A stretch of 55,069 nt of DNA, taken from a virus. A program made the translations under genes and the position numbers. Of the stretch, positions 1-7,629 are shown in pieces. Numbering within the stretch: the first letter of the stretch is position 1; the number at the start of each line of letters is the position of its first letter. The stretch spans positions 1 to 55,069 of the IMG/VR virus record IMGVR_UViG_3300024999_002465, one strand, 5' to 3'. Under the pieces are notes generated by a model. That model worked only from the letters and a program-made list of their open reading frames with translations, searched no databases and had not been told where the DNA came from.

Positions 1-1
1 C

Positions 2-763
2 ACACAAGAAATTCAAGATATATTTGTAACTGCTAATGATATTTCTCCTGAATGGCATGTGAAAGTATTGGCACAAATTCAAAAATACATATGCTTAAGT
101 ATTAGCAAAACTGTGAATTTGCCAAACGATGCAACTGTTGAAGATGTAGGAAATGTATATTTAATGGCATCCAAATTAGGAATCAAAGGTGTGACTGTAT
201 ATCGCGATGGTTGTAGATCCAACCAAATATTAAGCGTTGGAGAAGTGACTGAAGAAGTTCCTAAACAAGAATTTGTTTTTCCTGCTGAAACATTAAAATA
301 TGCACATGCTGAAAGATTCAAAGTAGATTCTGGATGTGGGAGTTTTTGGTTATTCCTATGTTTTGATGATAATGAAAATCTTAGAGAAATATTTTCTCAA
401 TCAGCAACTCAAGGGGGATGTCAAGGATTAACTGAAGCATTATCACGTATGACTTCATTGGCACTTAAATCTAACATTCATCCTGAAGTAATTATTGATC
501 AACTCAAATCCGTTAGATGCCCAGTGAGCATGATGATGAGAAAAGAAAAAGGGTTGGATTCTAGATCATGTGCAGATGCAATTGGTAATGCTATTAGAGA
601 TTTTATCAAAGGTAAAGATTTAAAAGTAGCAATAGTAAAAGAAACTAAACCAATTCAAATTGAAAACCAAGATTCAACTAAATGTCCTGAGTGTGGTGCA
701 GAATTAGGTATGACCGAGGGTTGTAGAACGTGTCCTAACTGCTTTTATAGCAAGTGTTCCTGA
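2..763 (+). CDS. nrdJ: Class II (B12-dependent) ribonucleotide reductase, C-terminal part
   Basis: The frame is open from the window edge (TQEIQDIFVTANDISPEWH...), so the 5' part lies outside. It reduces ribonucleotides to deoxyribonucleotides using adenosylcobalamin. Seen: SKTVNLP and GVTVYRDGCR, typical of the C-terminal barrel of class II enzymes. A TSCPAD-like domain follows (SGCGSFWL, TSLALKSNIHPEVIIDQL, VRCP, SCADAIGNAI). Last comes a Cys-rich tail (CPECGAEL, CRTCPNC, SKCS) that in this family shuttles electrons to the active site. It heads a run of dNTP-supply genes, fitting phage replication. An internal GTG at 59 is not the true start. Confidence 0.93.
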   Translation, partial: TQEIQDIFVTANDISPEWHVKVLAQIQKYICLSISKTVNLPNDATVEDVGNVYLMASKLGIKGVTVYRDGCRSNQILSVGEVTEEVPKQEFVFPAETLKYAHAERFKVDSGCGSFWLFLCFDDNENLREIFSQSATQGGCQGLTEALSRMTSLALKSNIHPEVIIDQLKSVRCPVSMMMRKEKGLDSRSCADAIGNAIRDFIKGKDLKVAIVKETKPIQIENQDSTKCPECGAELGMTEGCRTCPNCFYSKCS

Positions 764-807
764 TAAATATAAGCCAAAAATAAAATAAATGAAAAGAGGA
801 AAATAAA

Positions 808-1410
808 ATGAATAAAGAACAATTAAAAGCAAAATATGGAGATGTTGAAGTATTTGTAGTAAGTAATGAATTAACAAAGGATTTTGATACATTTGTAGAA
901 TTAGACAAAGATAATAAATACAGTGATATTTTCAATTCAGTAGGTAAATTTATTCCTCGCTACGATGCAGAATTAAATTTTGAGAATCGTCAAATCATTC
1001 CTTATTGCTTAGTTAAATGTGCAGATAACTATTTCATCACTCGCAGACTCGAAGGTGATGCTAGACTCACAGGTAAGTATTCTCTAGGCGTAGGAGGGCA
1101 TCTGGAGCGTGTAGATGGCACAGATAATGACTATATCAAGTCTGGTATGTTACGTGAGCTTAGTGAAGAAATTGATATTAAGTCAAGCATCAAATCTATT
1201 GATCTAATCGGTATGATTTGTTCAAATAATACCGAGGTTGATTCAGTACATTTGGGCCTTGTGTATGTAGTATATGTTGATGGATTAGATGTTGGTGTAA
1301 AAGAAACACAAACATTGGTTGGTGATTGGATTTCTAAGAAAGATTTGCTTAATTTTGAAGGCGAATTAGAAAGTTGGAGTAAAATTGCTGTAGAACAATT
1401 TATTAAATAG
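808..1410 (+). CDS. Nudix-domain hydrolase
   Basis: 200 aa. The central part carries a Nudix-like box: GGHLERVDG, an insertion, then MLRELSEEIDI, matching the REUxEE core. The N-terminal 60 residues are charged; the strand before the box is CLVKCADNYFITRRLEG. Nudix enzymes cleave nucleoside diphosphates linked to another group; the substrate cannot be read from sequence. The start follows an AGAGGAAAATAAA site. It lies 44 bases after the ribonucleotide reductase and probably shares its transcript, suggesting nucleotide-pool cleaning or cofactor turnover. A spacer of several residues between the Gly and REUxEE parts makes the box slightly irregular. Confidence 0.75.
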   Translation: MNKEQLKAKYGDVEVFVVSNELTKDFDTFVELDKDNKYSDIFNSVGKFIPRYDAELNFENRQIIPYCLVKCADNYFITRRLEGDARLTGKYSLGVGGHLERVDGTDNDYIKSGMLRELSEEIDIKSSIKSIDLIGMICSNNTEVDSVHLGLVYVVYVDGLDVGVKETQTLVGDWISKKDLLNFEGELESWSKIAVEQFIK

Positions 1411-1426
1411 AAATTCACAAAATATA

Positions 1427-1456
1427 TGGGATAAAGTGCTAAATTACACTTTATCC
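1427..1456 (+). terminator. Strong stem-loop between Nudix and HNH genes
   Basis: GGGATAAAGTG and CACTTTATCCC form an 11-bp perfect stem with an 8-base loop. No U-run follows on the + strand, so it may be an RNA-stability or partial-termination hairpin that insulates the downstream homing endonuclease. Confidence 0.5.
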
Positions 1457-1493
1457 CAAACCCAAAACCTATACTTAAAAGGAGTGTATTAAT

Positions 1494-2228
1494 ATAGAAG
1501 ATTTAACTGGTAAAACATTAGGTAAATTAAAGGTGATTGAAAGAGACTACACTAAACCATCTAGAAAAGATGTAGAATATTATAGGTGTGAATGTAAATG
1601 CGGAAATAAAAAATATATAACTACTGCAAAAGAACTGTTAGCAGGTAAAAAATCATGTGGATGTATTAGGAAAAAGAAAGGATTTAATAAATATAAAATT
1701 AAAGGTAAAGTAACAACAATATATTTTACAAATCAATTAGACGAAATAATTATGGAGGGTTATATCGATACAGATGATTTACAAACATTAATAGATTTGG
1801 ATTTTCATTGGGCCGTCACTTTAGATCTAGGAGAGCGAGATTATTATGCAAGATATACAATATATTATAAAGACGAAAATAATGTGAAAAAACGTAAAAT
1901 TCATTGTTTACATAGATATCTTATGAATGTTACTGCAAAAGACATAAAAGTAGATCATATAAATCATAAGACTCTAGATAATAGAAAAATTAATTTAAGA
2001 GAATCAAGCGTAGCCAATAATACTAAAAATCGTCACGCTAAAAATACCAACAATAAATCAGGATTCAGAAATGTTAGTTGGAATGGTAGTGGGTGGTCTG
2101 TACAGTTACAAGTGGAAGGAAAGAATACTACATTAAAGAGATTTAAGAAAAATGAACTTGAAGAAGCTGGCAAATTTGCAGAGAAAATGAGACAAAAATA
2201 TTATGGTGAATTCGCAGGTAAGAGTTAA
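1494..2228 (+). CDS. HNH homing endonuclease with AP2-like C-terminus
   Basis: About 244 aa. The N-terminus carries the LTGKTLGKLKVIE motif and paired Cys (CECKCG, KKSCGCI) seen in many phage homing endonucleases. The HNH core is HCLHRYLM...KVDHINHKTLDNRKINLRE, followed by NNTKNRHAKN and GFRNVSWNGSGWSVQL, an AP2-like DNA-binding segment. Translation seems to start upstream of the first GTG (1533), because the conserved N-terminal domain begins in frame at 1494. There, a GGAG (1481-1484) precedes ATA at 9 bases; ATT at 1488 is the other option. No ATG/GTG/TTG is available, so initiation is non-canonical or the true start is lost. It is a free-standing mobile gene. Confidence 0.8.
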   Translation: MEDLTGKTLGKLKVIERDYTKPSRKDVEYYRCECKCGNKKYITTAKELLAGKKSCGCIRKKKGFNKYKIKGKVTTIYFTNQLDEIIMEGYIDTDDLQTLIDLDFHWAVTLDLGERDYYARYTIYYKDENNVKKRKIHCLHRYLMNVTAKDIKVDHINHKTLDNRKINLRESSVANNTKNRHAKNTNNKSGFRNVSWNGSGWSVQLQVEGKNTTLKRFKKNELEEAGKFAEKMRQKYYGEFAGKS

Positions 2229-2274
2229 TATATAATATTTTTGTCTTAACTTAATTATAGCATGAACCTTGTAA

Positions 2275-2300
2275 CTTATCGGATAATCTTATCGGATAAT
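2275..2300 (+). repeat. Tandem 13-bp repeat, operator-like
   Basis: Two perfect head-to-tail copies of CTTATCGGATAAT; each contains the dyad TTATC-G-GATAA. They lie just upstream of the ribosome binding site of the zinc-ribbon gene at 2319, a good place for a repressor operator. Confidence 0.55.
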
Positions 2301-2318
2301 AAAGAAAGGATGATTTAT

Positions 2319-2578
2319 ATGACATTTATAGTACCATTTGAAGGAGAATTTTGTGATAAAATACGAACAATTTATTCAGTAAACAATGATAATCCAAAAG
2401 TGCAACAAGTAGTACAACAACGTCAGAAAAATGTCCTCATTGTGGAGAAAGAAATATCTATAGAGTTTATGATGAACCCATAAAGGAATATGAAGAAGAT
2501 GGATATGTTATTGAAGTTTTTGATTGTAAGTGCCCCAGTTGCAGAAAAGAATTTGATTTAAGAATTGAATGGGAATAG
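2319..2578 (+). pseudogene. Zinc-ribbon protein, single-base frameshift
   Basis: The first frame reads MTFIVPFEGEFCDK...VQQRQKN; then a -1 shift at the A5 run near 2427-2431 is needed to continue as KKCPHCGERNIYRVYDE ... FDCKCPSCRKEFDLRIEWE. The two CxxC knuckles (CPHC, CPSC) mark a small zinc ribbon of about 86 aa. AAAGG lies 10 bases before ATG 2319. A sixth A would restore one frame, so this is homopolymer slippage, programmed recoding or an assembly error. Function unknown. Confidence 0.65.
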
Positions 2579-2600
2579 ATTCAGAAAGGAGTAAAATAAA

Positions 2601-3011
2601 ATGAATAAATATAATTCAGAGATATTAACTACCGAAGAAATAGATAGCCTTCTAGAAGCTCTGTGTGAAGGGCATCCTAAAGAAGAATCTAGTTCTATTA
2701 AAATCAATTATACTCCAGTTAATAAAATGAAATTAATCACAGATATTATTGATAAGAATAGATACAGTGAAAAATATTTCTCATGGTGTATTGCTGATGA
2801 AATTAATCATATTTATAAAAATGCAGGAAAAGAAATATTATCAATAGATTTAGAATTTCTTAATAAAAATACAGTAAATTTCTCTATTTTAGATGGAAAT
2901 GTAAAGTTATTTACAAATATTTCTGAGGATAATCCTGATCTTACACTTAATAAATCAGATTTGATAAGACTTAATATTATAATTCAAAAAATTATTGCAC
3001 AACTTAAATAA
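2601..3011 (+). CDS. Hypothetical protein
   Basis: 136 aa after a good AGAAAGGAG site. Soluble, acidic, no recognised motif. The middle part (SWCIADEINHIYKNAGKEI) is helical and the C-terminus ends in a long amphipathic helix (LIRLNIIIQKIIAQLK). Within the series of small early genes. Confidence 0.7.
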   Translation: MNKYNSEILTTEEIDSLLEALCEGHPKEESSSIKINYTPVNKMKLITDIIDKNRYSEKYFSWCIADEINHIYKNAGKEILSIDLEFLNKNTVNFSILDGNVKLFTNISEDNPDLTLNKSDLIRLNIIIQKIIAQLK

Positions 3012-3042
3012 GAATTAGTAAAGGAGATAAAAATAATGTGGA

Positions 3043-3186
3043 TTGCATACGGTATTATGGATAGCAACTTCTTTAGCAGTATCATTGGGAATTTATTATA
3101 CAAAAAATGCAAATTGCTTATGGGCAATGTTAATTCCAGGAATGATTAGTTTCAGTTCAAAAAGTGATAAAAAAGATAAAGAATAA
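3043..3186 (+). CDS. Small membrane protein, possibly frameshifted at its start
   Basis: 47 aa from TTG: MHTVLWIATSLAVSLGIYYTK then a second hydrophobic stretch and a KSDKKDKE tail. It aligns residue by residue with the small protein at 3787 (W-[IV]-x-T-x-L-x-V-x-[LV]-x-I-Y-x-TK). The SD (AAAGGAG, 3020-3026) is better placed for an ATG at 3036 in another frame (MWIAYG...), so a one-base insertion near 3050 may have separated start and body. Confidence 0.5.
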   Translation: MHTVLWIATSLAVSLGIYYTKNANCLWAMLIPGMISFSSKSDKKDKE

Positions 3187-3210
3187 ATATAAAAGGAGAG
3201 TGTATTCACA

Positions 3211-3519
3211 ATGAAACCATGCATACATTTCGACAGTGGAGTTTGCTATTCACCTGACTGGGGAGAACCTTTTGGTGAAGGATGCGTATTAAATCATAAA
3301 GATTCTTGCCTTCATTATAATCCATGTAATTCTATCAAAGTAAAATACAAAAACTATCAAGGAAATATATCAATCAGAAATATTATTCCTCAAAATATCT
3401 ATTATAGTCATACCGAATTTCATCCAGAAGATCAATGGTTGTTAGAGGTTTGGGATGTTGAAAAGGATGCATTAAGAACATATGCAATGATGGATATTAT
3501 TGAATTTATAAAAGAGTAA
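3211..3519 (+). CDS. Cys-rich hypothetical protein
   Basis: 102 aa with a strong AAAAGGAG site. The N-terminal 45 residues hold six Cys with His and Asp (CIHFDSGVCYSPDWG, GCVLNHKDSCLHYNPC), suggesting metal binding. The C-terminal half (HPEDQWLLEVWDVEKDALRT) looks like a small beta-domain. No family assigned. Confidence 0.7.
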   Translation: MKPCIHFDSGVCYSPDWGEPFGEGCVLNHKDSCLHYNPCNSIKVKYKNYQGNISIRNIIPQNIYYSHTEFHPEDQWLLEVWDVEKDALRTYAMMDIIEFIKE

Positions 3520-3605
3520 ATTATAATCCATAAAATCACCATTGAATTAACATAATATTAATAGCACAGAAAGGAGGTGAAATTAAAAGAAAGGAGCAAA
3601 ACACA

Positions 3606-3773
3606 ATGGAAGAGCTAAAACAATGGCTAATAAACGAAATAAATAATTCTATCTGTGAAGACTATCATAACGAAAGTACATTAATGTGGAACAAAGGGTA
3701 TAGGAAAGCGTGTTTGGAAACTTTAGATTTTATTAAGAGAATTGAAGGTAAAAATATAAAAGAAAAGGAGTAA
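3606..3773 (+). CDS. Small hypothetical protein
   Basis: 55 aa from ATG after AAAGGAG. Sequence MEELKQWLINEINNSIC... YRKACLETLDFIKRIEG is helical and soluble. Its end overlaps the ribosome binding site of the next gene. Confidence 0.6.
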   Translation: MEELKQWLINEINNSICEDYHNESTLMWNKGYRKACLETLDFIKRIEGKNIKEKE

Positions 3774-3786
3774 AAGGAATATAAAT

Positions 3787-3927
3787 TTGAATATCGTAAA
3801 TATAGTATCTTGGGTAGTAACAGGATTGACCGTAGGTGTGAGTATCTATATTACAAAAGAACCTTATTTGGGGTATGTAATGGCATTTCCTGCAATAGTT
3901 AATATAGTTTCTATTATAAATGAGTAA
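3787..3927 (+). CDS. Small membrane protein, paralogue of the one at 3043
   Basis: 46 aa from TTG. Two hydrophobic segments separated by ITKEPYLG (MNIVNIVSWVVTGLTVGVS..., VMAFPAIVNIVSII). It is a clear sequence match to the protein at 3043-3186, so a tandem duplication with one 55-aa gene between. Function unknown. Confidence 0.6.
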   Translation: MNIVNIVSWVVTGLTVGVSIYITKEPYLGYVMAFPAIVNIVSIINE

Positions 3928-3978
3928 AAAATATAACCCATAAGTTAATGATTTTGAAGGAAATAAAGGAATACAAAT

Positions 3979-4125
3979 ATGAAACTTTATGAATTAATTA
4001 TTGAATTAGAAAAGCTTGAACAACAAGGGAAGCGTGATTACGAAGTTAAAGTAGTATTTTGGAGCAATGAAGCAATCTTAGAAGATGTTTTATATAATGA
4101 TACTTCTAAAGAAATAATACTTTAA
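3979..4125 (+). CDS. Small hypothetical protein
   Basis: 48 aa (MKLYELIIELEKLEQQGKRD ... VFWSNEAILEDVLYND). The pattern of a helix followed by a short beta pair resembles small phage proteins with a DYEVKV..ND motif. The SD is AAGGAAATAAAGGA. Confidence 0.6.
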   Translation: MKLYELIIELEKLEQQGKRDYEVKVVFWSNEAILEDVLYNDTSKEIIL

Positions 4126-4152
4126 ATAACCTAATTTAAAGGAGTGTAGAAA

Positions 4153-4365
4153 ATGAAACCATATAATATTAATATTGAAGATATTGACTCAATAAAAGAA
4201 GAAGATTTTCAATATATAGTAGGTAATTTATTGTCAGCAAAATATCCAAATTACCATGAAGTAGATGTTTGGCTTAATCAAGAAATTATTAAGATAGTAG
4301 TTAGTTATCAAAAAGAATTCAGTATTTCATTTTGTAAGGATGTGAAAATATGTTCAGATGGTTAA
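4153..4365 (+). CDS. Hypothetical protein
   Basis: 70 aa after AAAGGAG. Soluble, acidic N-terminus (NINIEDIDSIKEEDF) and a basic beta-rich end. Its last 16 bases overlap the next gene, so the two are probably translationally coupled. Confidence 0.6.
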   Translation: MKPYNINIEDIDSIKEEDFQYIVGNLLSAKYPNYHEVDVWLNQEIIKIVVSYQKEFSISFCKDVKICSDG

Positions 4366-4487
4366 TTGTTTATGGAGACGGTAGTTCAGATGAGAAATGG
4401 GCAGACACTTTAGAAGATGCTTTATTTCAATCAGTTAATAATTGGTTGATCCATTCTATTATTAAATTAGGCATAGTAGAAAAATAA
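4350..4487 (+). CDS. Small hypothetical protein
   Basis: 45 aa (MFRWLIVYGDGSSDEKWADT ...) with AAGGATGTG upstream and a start inside the end of the preceding gene. The core WLIVYGDGSS suggests a small beta-alpha fold. No known family. Confidence 0.55.
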   Translation: MFRWLIVYGDGSSDEKWADTLEDALFQSVNNWLIHSIIKLGIVEK

Positions 4488-4531
4488 TGCCGTGAATCAA
4501 CTGTTTTTAAATTAAGAAAGGAGGAAATTAA

Positions 4532-4723
4532 ATGGACGTTCTACTTTACAACAACAAAGATGAAATAGTCACAATCTATACTCCAAACAATCTAAATTAT
4601 AAAAATGATGAACTACTAACAATCAAAGATGAAAAGAAAAAATACAAAGTCATTTACATTGAAAAATACAGAAAAATGGATTCAATGGAACATGTTTCTC
4701 TTGAATTACAAATCATAAAATAA
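4532..4723 (+). CDS. Hypothetical protein
   Basis: 63 aa after GAAAGGAGG. Beta-rich with Lys-rich turns (LTIKDEKKKYKVIYIEKYRK). No motif recognised. Confidence 0.6.
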   Translation: MDVLLYNNKDEIVTIYTPNNLNYKNDELLTIKDEKKKYKVIYIEKYRKMDSMEHVSLELQIIK

Positions 4724-4745
4724 ACATCTAAAGGAGAATTTAATT

Positions 4746-4991
4746 ATGAAAACTAAAACATCAAAACTTAAAAGTGAAATCATTAATCATCTAAAATATA
4801 TGAATCATTTAGAAGTTTTGTTAAATATGGACACTGATGAATTCCTGGAAGAATATTATCTTCTTACGAATGATGAACAAATTGAATTCATGGAAAAATG
4901 TAGCAATGATCTAAAAGAAGTAAATAATCAATTTGCTGAAATTAAACAAGGAATTGAAGATATAAATGATAAAGAGTGGAGGAGAATTTAA
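4746..4991 (+). CDS. Hypothetical helical protein
   Basis: 81 aa, predicted all-helical and coiled-coil-like (DEFLEEYYLLTNDEQIEFMEKC...LKEVNNQFAEIKQGIEDI). The stop overlaps the next start (TAATG). Confidence 0.6.
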   Translation: MKTKTSKLKSEIINHLKYMNHLEVLLNMDTDEFLEEYYLLTNDEQIEFMEKCSNDLKEVNNQFAEIKQGIEDINDKEWRRI

Positions 4992-5200
4992 TGGATAAGG
5001 ATGAACGTGTTACTTGTACTGACTGTGTTAATTGGGAATTTTTAAAAAAGAAACAAGAAGATTATTTTGGATGCAGAACAGATTGTATAAATAAAAAAGA
5101 TGAGTCTAAAAATTGCCCATGTAATAGTTGTAGCTGTTATGATCCTACGAGCACTAGAAGATTTGAAACTAGACCAATGTTTGTGCCAAAGGATATTTGA
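4991..5200 (+). CDS. Cys-rich small protein
   Basis: 69 aa. The start is ATG 4991, overlapping the previous stop, with GGAGG 8 bases upstream. Nine Cys (TCTDC, FGCRTDC, CPCNSCSC) point to a metal-binding or disulfide-rich fold. A similar Cys-rich style is seen at 3211 and 9872. Confidence 0.65.
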   Translation: MDKDERVTCTDCVNWEFLKKKQEDYFGCRTDCINKKDESKNCPCNSCSCYDPTSTRRFETRPMFVPKDI

Positions 5201-5318
5201 TACCAATTGAATCATATAATCTAACAAAGTGAAATAAAAAGAAATAAATATTTCCCTTATCTCATAAATTACAACAAAAATGAAATAAGCAATAAATTTA
5301 AAAGGAGAAATGATCAAT

Positions 5319-5513
5319 ATGAGAAATAATGTAAATATATCAAACAAAGAAATTTTAACAAATAAGGAATTGGAAGCAAAACATTACGAAAGAATGATGG
5401 AATTTTTAATTGCAGATTTTGAAGGTAAAGATTTTAATGAGTGTGATGTAATTCTTAGACAAATTATTAAAGTTGCATATGACTTGTTAAATGAACCAGA
5501 TGTTATGAAGTAG
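5319..5513 (+). CDS. Small hypothetical protein
   Basis: 64 aa from ATG 5319 (SD AAAGGAG, 11 bases away; an ATG at 5310 is too close). Helical, with HYERMMEFLIADFEGKDF. No family recognised. Confidence 0.55.
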   Translation: MRNNVNISNKEILTNKELEAKHYERMMEFLIADFEGKDFNECDVILRQIIKVAYDLLNEPDVMK

Positions 5514-5520
5514 GAATACT

Positions 5521-5589
5521 ATGAGAGCGACAGAATGGGGTGTAGGTTGAGCTAGAAATTCGTTAAGGTGGGATTGTGTTAAGGATTAA
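5521..5589 (+). pseudogene. Possible 22-codon peptide gene with in-frame TGA
   Basis: After AGGA, ATG opens MRATEWGVG, then TGA, then ARNSLRWDCVKD and TAA. Reading TGA as Trp would give a Trp-rich 22-mer. The stretch 5514-5631 otherwise has no gene and is unusually G-rich. Weak evidence. Confidence 0.25.
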
Positions 5590-5631
5590 TTTGTGAAGGT
5601 TTAGATAGGGTAAATTTAAGGAGTGATAACT

Positions 5632-5868
5632 ATGTCAAGTCTATTATTAAATATGAATATTAAAGTTACAGAAGTTGATGAAATTATGGATATTGCAAAA
5701 TGCTCAATTATGCTTAGTGATCAAATTGAATTAAGTGATTTCACAGATGAATCTGGACATAAATTAAAAATGAATGATGCTTATATAAAATTAAAGGAAT
5801 CTATTCATAAATTTAATGATTTGTTATCAAAATGTAATAAATATGAATTTGTGGATATGAGTAAATAA
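5632..5868 (+). CDS. Hypothetical protein
   Basis: 78 aa from ATG 5632, TAAGGAG 8 bases upstream. Mostly helical (KLKESIHKFNDLLSKCNKYEF). No recognised family. Confidence 0.6.
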   Translation: MSSLLLNMNIKVTEVDEIMDIAKCSIMLSDQIELSDFTDESGHKLKMNDAYIKLKESIHKFNDLLSKCNKYEFVDMSK

Positions 5869-5893
5869 ATTTTGAATTGGAGGATAATACATA

Positions 5894-6100
5894 ATGAAAA
5901 TCAAAATTGGAGATACCATCTATGATTCTACTAAAACCCCTATTCTACTATTATTGAATTCAGAAGAAATAAAACACATGCAAAATATGCCTGACAATAA
6001 TCATAAATATTGCTCATTCCCTGATGATTCAAAAGATGAAGATATTGAAGAATTTATGAATGTAGATACTTCTGAGATTGTTGGTTATGCTCAGTATTGA
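5894..6100 (+). CDS. Hypothetical protein
   Basis: 68 aa after TTGGAGG. Acidic C-terminal half (FPDDSKDEDIEEFMNVDTSEIV). Last gene before a new promoter. Confidence 0.6.
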   Translation: MKIKIGDTIYDSTKTPILLLLNSEEIKHMQNMPDNNHKYCSFPDDSKDEDIEEFMNVDTSEIVGYAQY

Positions 6101-6132
6101 TTGGTAAATATATATATATATAAATAATTATT

Positions 6133-6161
6133 TTGACTTTGTTAGTTAATTAATATATAAT
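6133..6161 (+). promoter_or_regulatory. Sigma-70-type promoter for the thymidylate synthase operon
   Basis: TTGACT, a 17-base spacer and TATAAT. It lies 60 bases upstream of the thymidylate synthase start and would drive the dNTP genes that follow. Confidence 0.7.
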
Positions 6162-6222
6162 GTTATTAGTTAAGGAATACATATGAGGGGATTAAATTTT
6201 AATAAAGAGAGGAAGATGCAAT

Positions 6223-7053
6223 ATGAGTAAGGCAGATATAGTTTTTATTACAATGTGCGAAGATATACTTAAAAATGGTTTTTCTTCTGAAAATGAACAG
6301 GTAAGACCTAAATGGGAAGATGGTAGTTCAGCCCATACTATTAAAAAATTTGCGGTCATAAATAGATATAATCTTGCAGAAGAGTTCCCAATTATGACAT
6401 TAAGACCAACAAATTTAAAATCTACGATTGATGAATTATTATGGATTTGGCAAAAGAAATCTAACAATATTAAGGATTTAAACAGTAATATTTGGGATAG
6501 TTGGACAGATGAAAATGGAACTATAGGTAAGGCATATGGATATCAATTAGGGGTTAAACATCAATACAGAGAAGGCAAATTTGATCAAGTAGATAGAGTA
6601 TTGTATGACTTAAAAAATAATCCATACAGCAGAAGAATTATTACCAATATGTATACCCATGAAAATTTACATGAAATGGGTTTATATCCCTGTGCATGGA
6701 GTATGACTTTCAATGTTGTTGGCAACAAACTCAATGCAATATTAAATCAACGATCACAAGACATCTTAGTAGCAAATAATTGGAATGTATGCCAATATGC
6801 AATTCTTGTACATATGTTTGCTCAAGTAAGCAATTTAGTCGTTGGAGAATTGGTACATGTAATTGCTGATGCTCATATTTATGATAGGCATATTCCATTG
6901 GTTAAAGAATTGATTCAACGACCTCAATATCCATCACCTAAATTAATTATTAATCCAGATATTAAAAACTTTTATGACTTTAAAGTTGAAGATTTTGTAT
7001 TGGAAAACTATCAAAGCAATCCACAAATTAAAAATATCCCTGTTGCTGTTTAA
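6223..7053 (+). CDS. thyA: Thymidylate synthase
   Basis: 276 aa, the usual length for ThyA. It methylates dUMP to dTMP using methylene-tetrahydrofolate. Seen: the catalytic Cys in YPCAWSMTFNV, the phosphate-binding QRSQDI, the NWNVCQYA folate-side helix and the HIYDRHIP dUMP-binding segment. It stands 9 bases before DHFR, which regenerates the folate it consumes. A good AGAGAGGAAG site precedes ATG. Confidence 0.96.
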   Translation: MSKADIVFITMCEDILKNGFSSENEQVRPKWEDGSSAHTIKKFAVINRYNLAEEFPIMTLRPTNLKSTIDELLWIWQKKSNNIKDLNSNIWDSWTDENGTIGKAYGYQLGVKHQYREGKFDQVDRVLYDLKNNPYSRRIITNMYTHENLHEMGLYPCAWSMTFNVVGNKLNAILNQRSQDILVANNWNVCQYAILVHMFAQVSNLVVGELVHVIADAHIYDRHIPLVKELIQRPQYPSPKLIINPDIKNFYDFKVEDFVLENYQSNPQIKNIPVAV

Positions 7054-7062
7054 GGAGGATAT

Positions 7063-7569
7063 ATGAAAATTATTGTTGCGGTTGATTCAAATTGGGGAAT
7101 TGGGCATAGAGGAAATTTGTTGTTTTGGATTCCAGAAGATATGAAATTATTCAAACAAATGACATTGGCTAAAGTTGTTGTCATGGGAAGAGAAACATTT
7201 GAATCATTGCCAAATAAAGAACCTCTAAAGAGTAGAATCAATATTGTGCTAAGTAAGAATGAAAATTTCATCAATGAGAATGTGAATATTTGTCGATCTT
7301 TAGAGGAACTATTTAGTGAGTTAGAAAAGTATGATTCAGATGATATATTTGTTATAGGTGGAGAATCAATATATTTTCAACTTTTAGATTTTTGTGATGA
7401 AGCATATGTAACTAAAATTGAAAAAGAATGTGTTGATGTAGATAAATATTTTATTGATTTAGACGAATATGAACTATGGAGAATAGAATCTATTAGCGAG
7501 AAGAAAAACTTTGAAGACGTTAAATATAGATTTGCAAAATATATTAAAAACAATATTAAGGAGGGATGA
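7063..7569 (+). CDS. folA: Dihydrofolate reductase
   Basis: 168 aa, standard length. Reduces dihydrofolate with NADPH. Seen: AVDSNWGIGHRGNLLFWIPEDM (substrate loop with Trp and catalytic acidic residue), VVMGRETFESLP (NADPH-binding), INIVLSKN, and VIGGESIYFQLL. GGAGG lies just upstream of ATG. It is paired with thymidylate synthase as in many phages. Confidence 0.95.
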   Translation: MKIIVAVDSNWGIGHRGNLLFWIPEDMKLFKQMTLAKVVVMGRETFESLPNKEPLKSRINIVLSKNENFINENVNICRSLEELFSELEKYDSDDIFVIGGESIYFQLLDFCDEAYVTKIEKECVDVDKYFIDLDEYELWRIESISEKKNFEDVKYRFAKYIKNNIKEG

Positions 7570-7572
7570 TAA

Positions 7573-7611
7573 TTGGAAAATAAAGTTGTGGTAATTATTA
7601 ATAAACATTAA
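7573..7611 (+). pseudogene. 12-codon remnant of a gene start before the endonuclease
   Basis: A perfect AAGGAGG precedes TTG, which opens MENKVVVIINKH then stops. It resembles the first residues of the kinase downstream (VNKLVILVGFS), so it may be the old 5' end left behind when the endonuclease gene inserted. Inference only. Confidence 0.3.
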
Positions 7612-7629
7612 AATAAAAGGAGTATTAAT

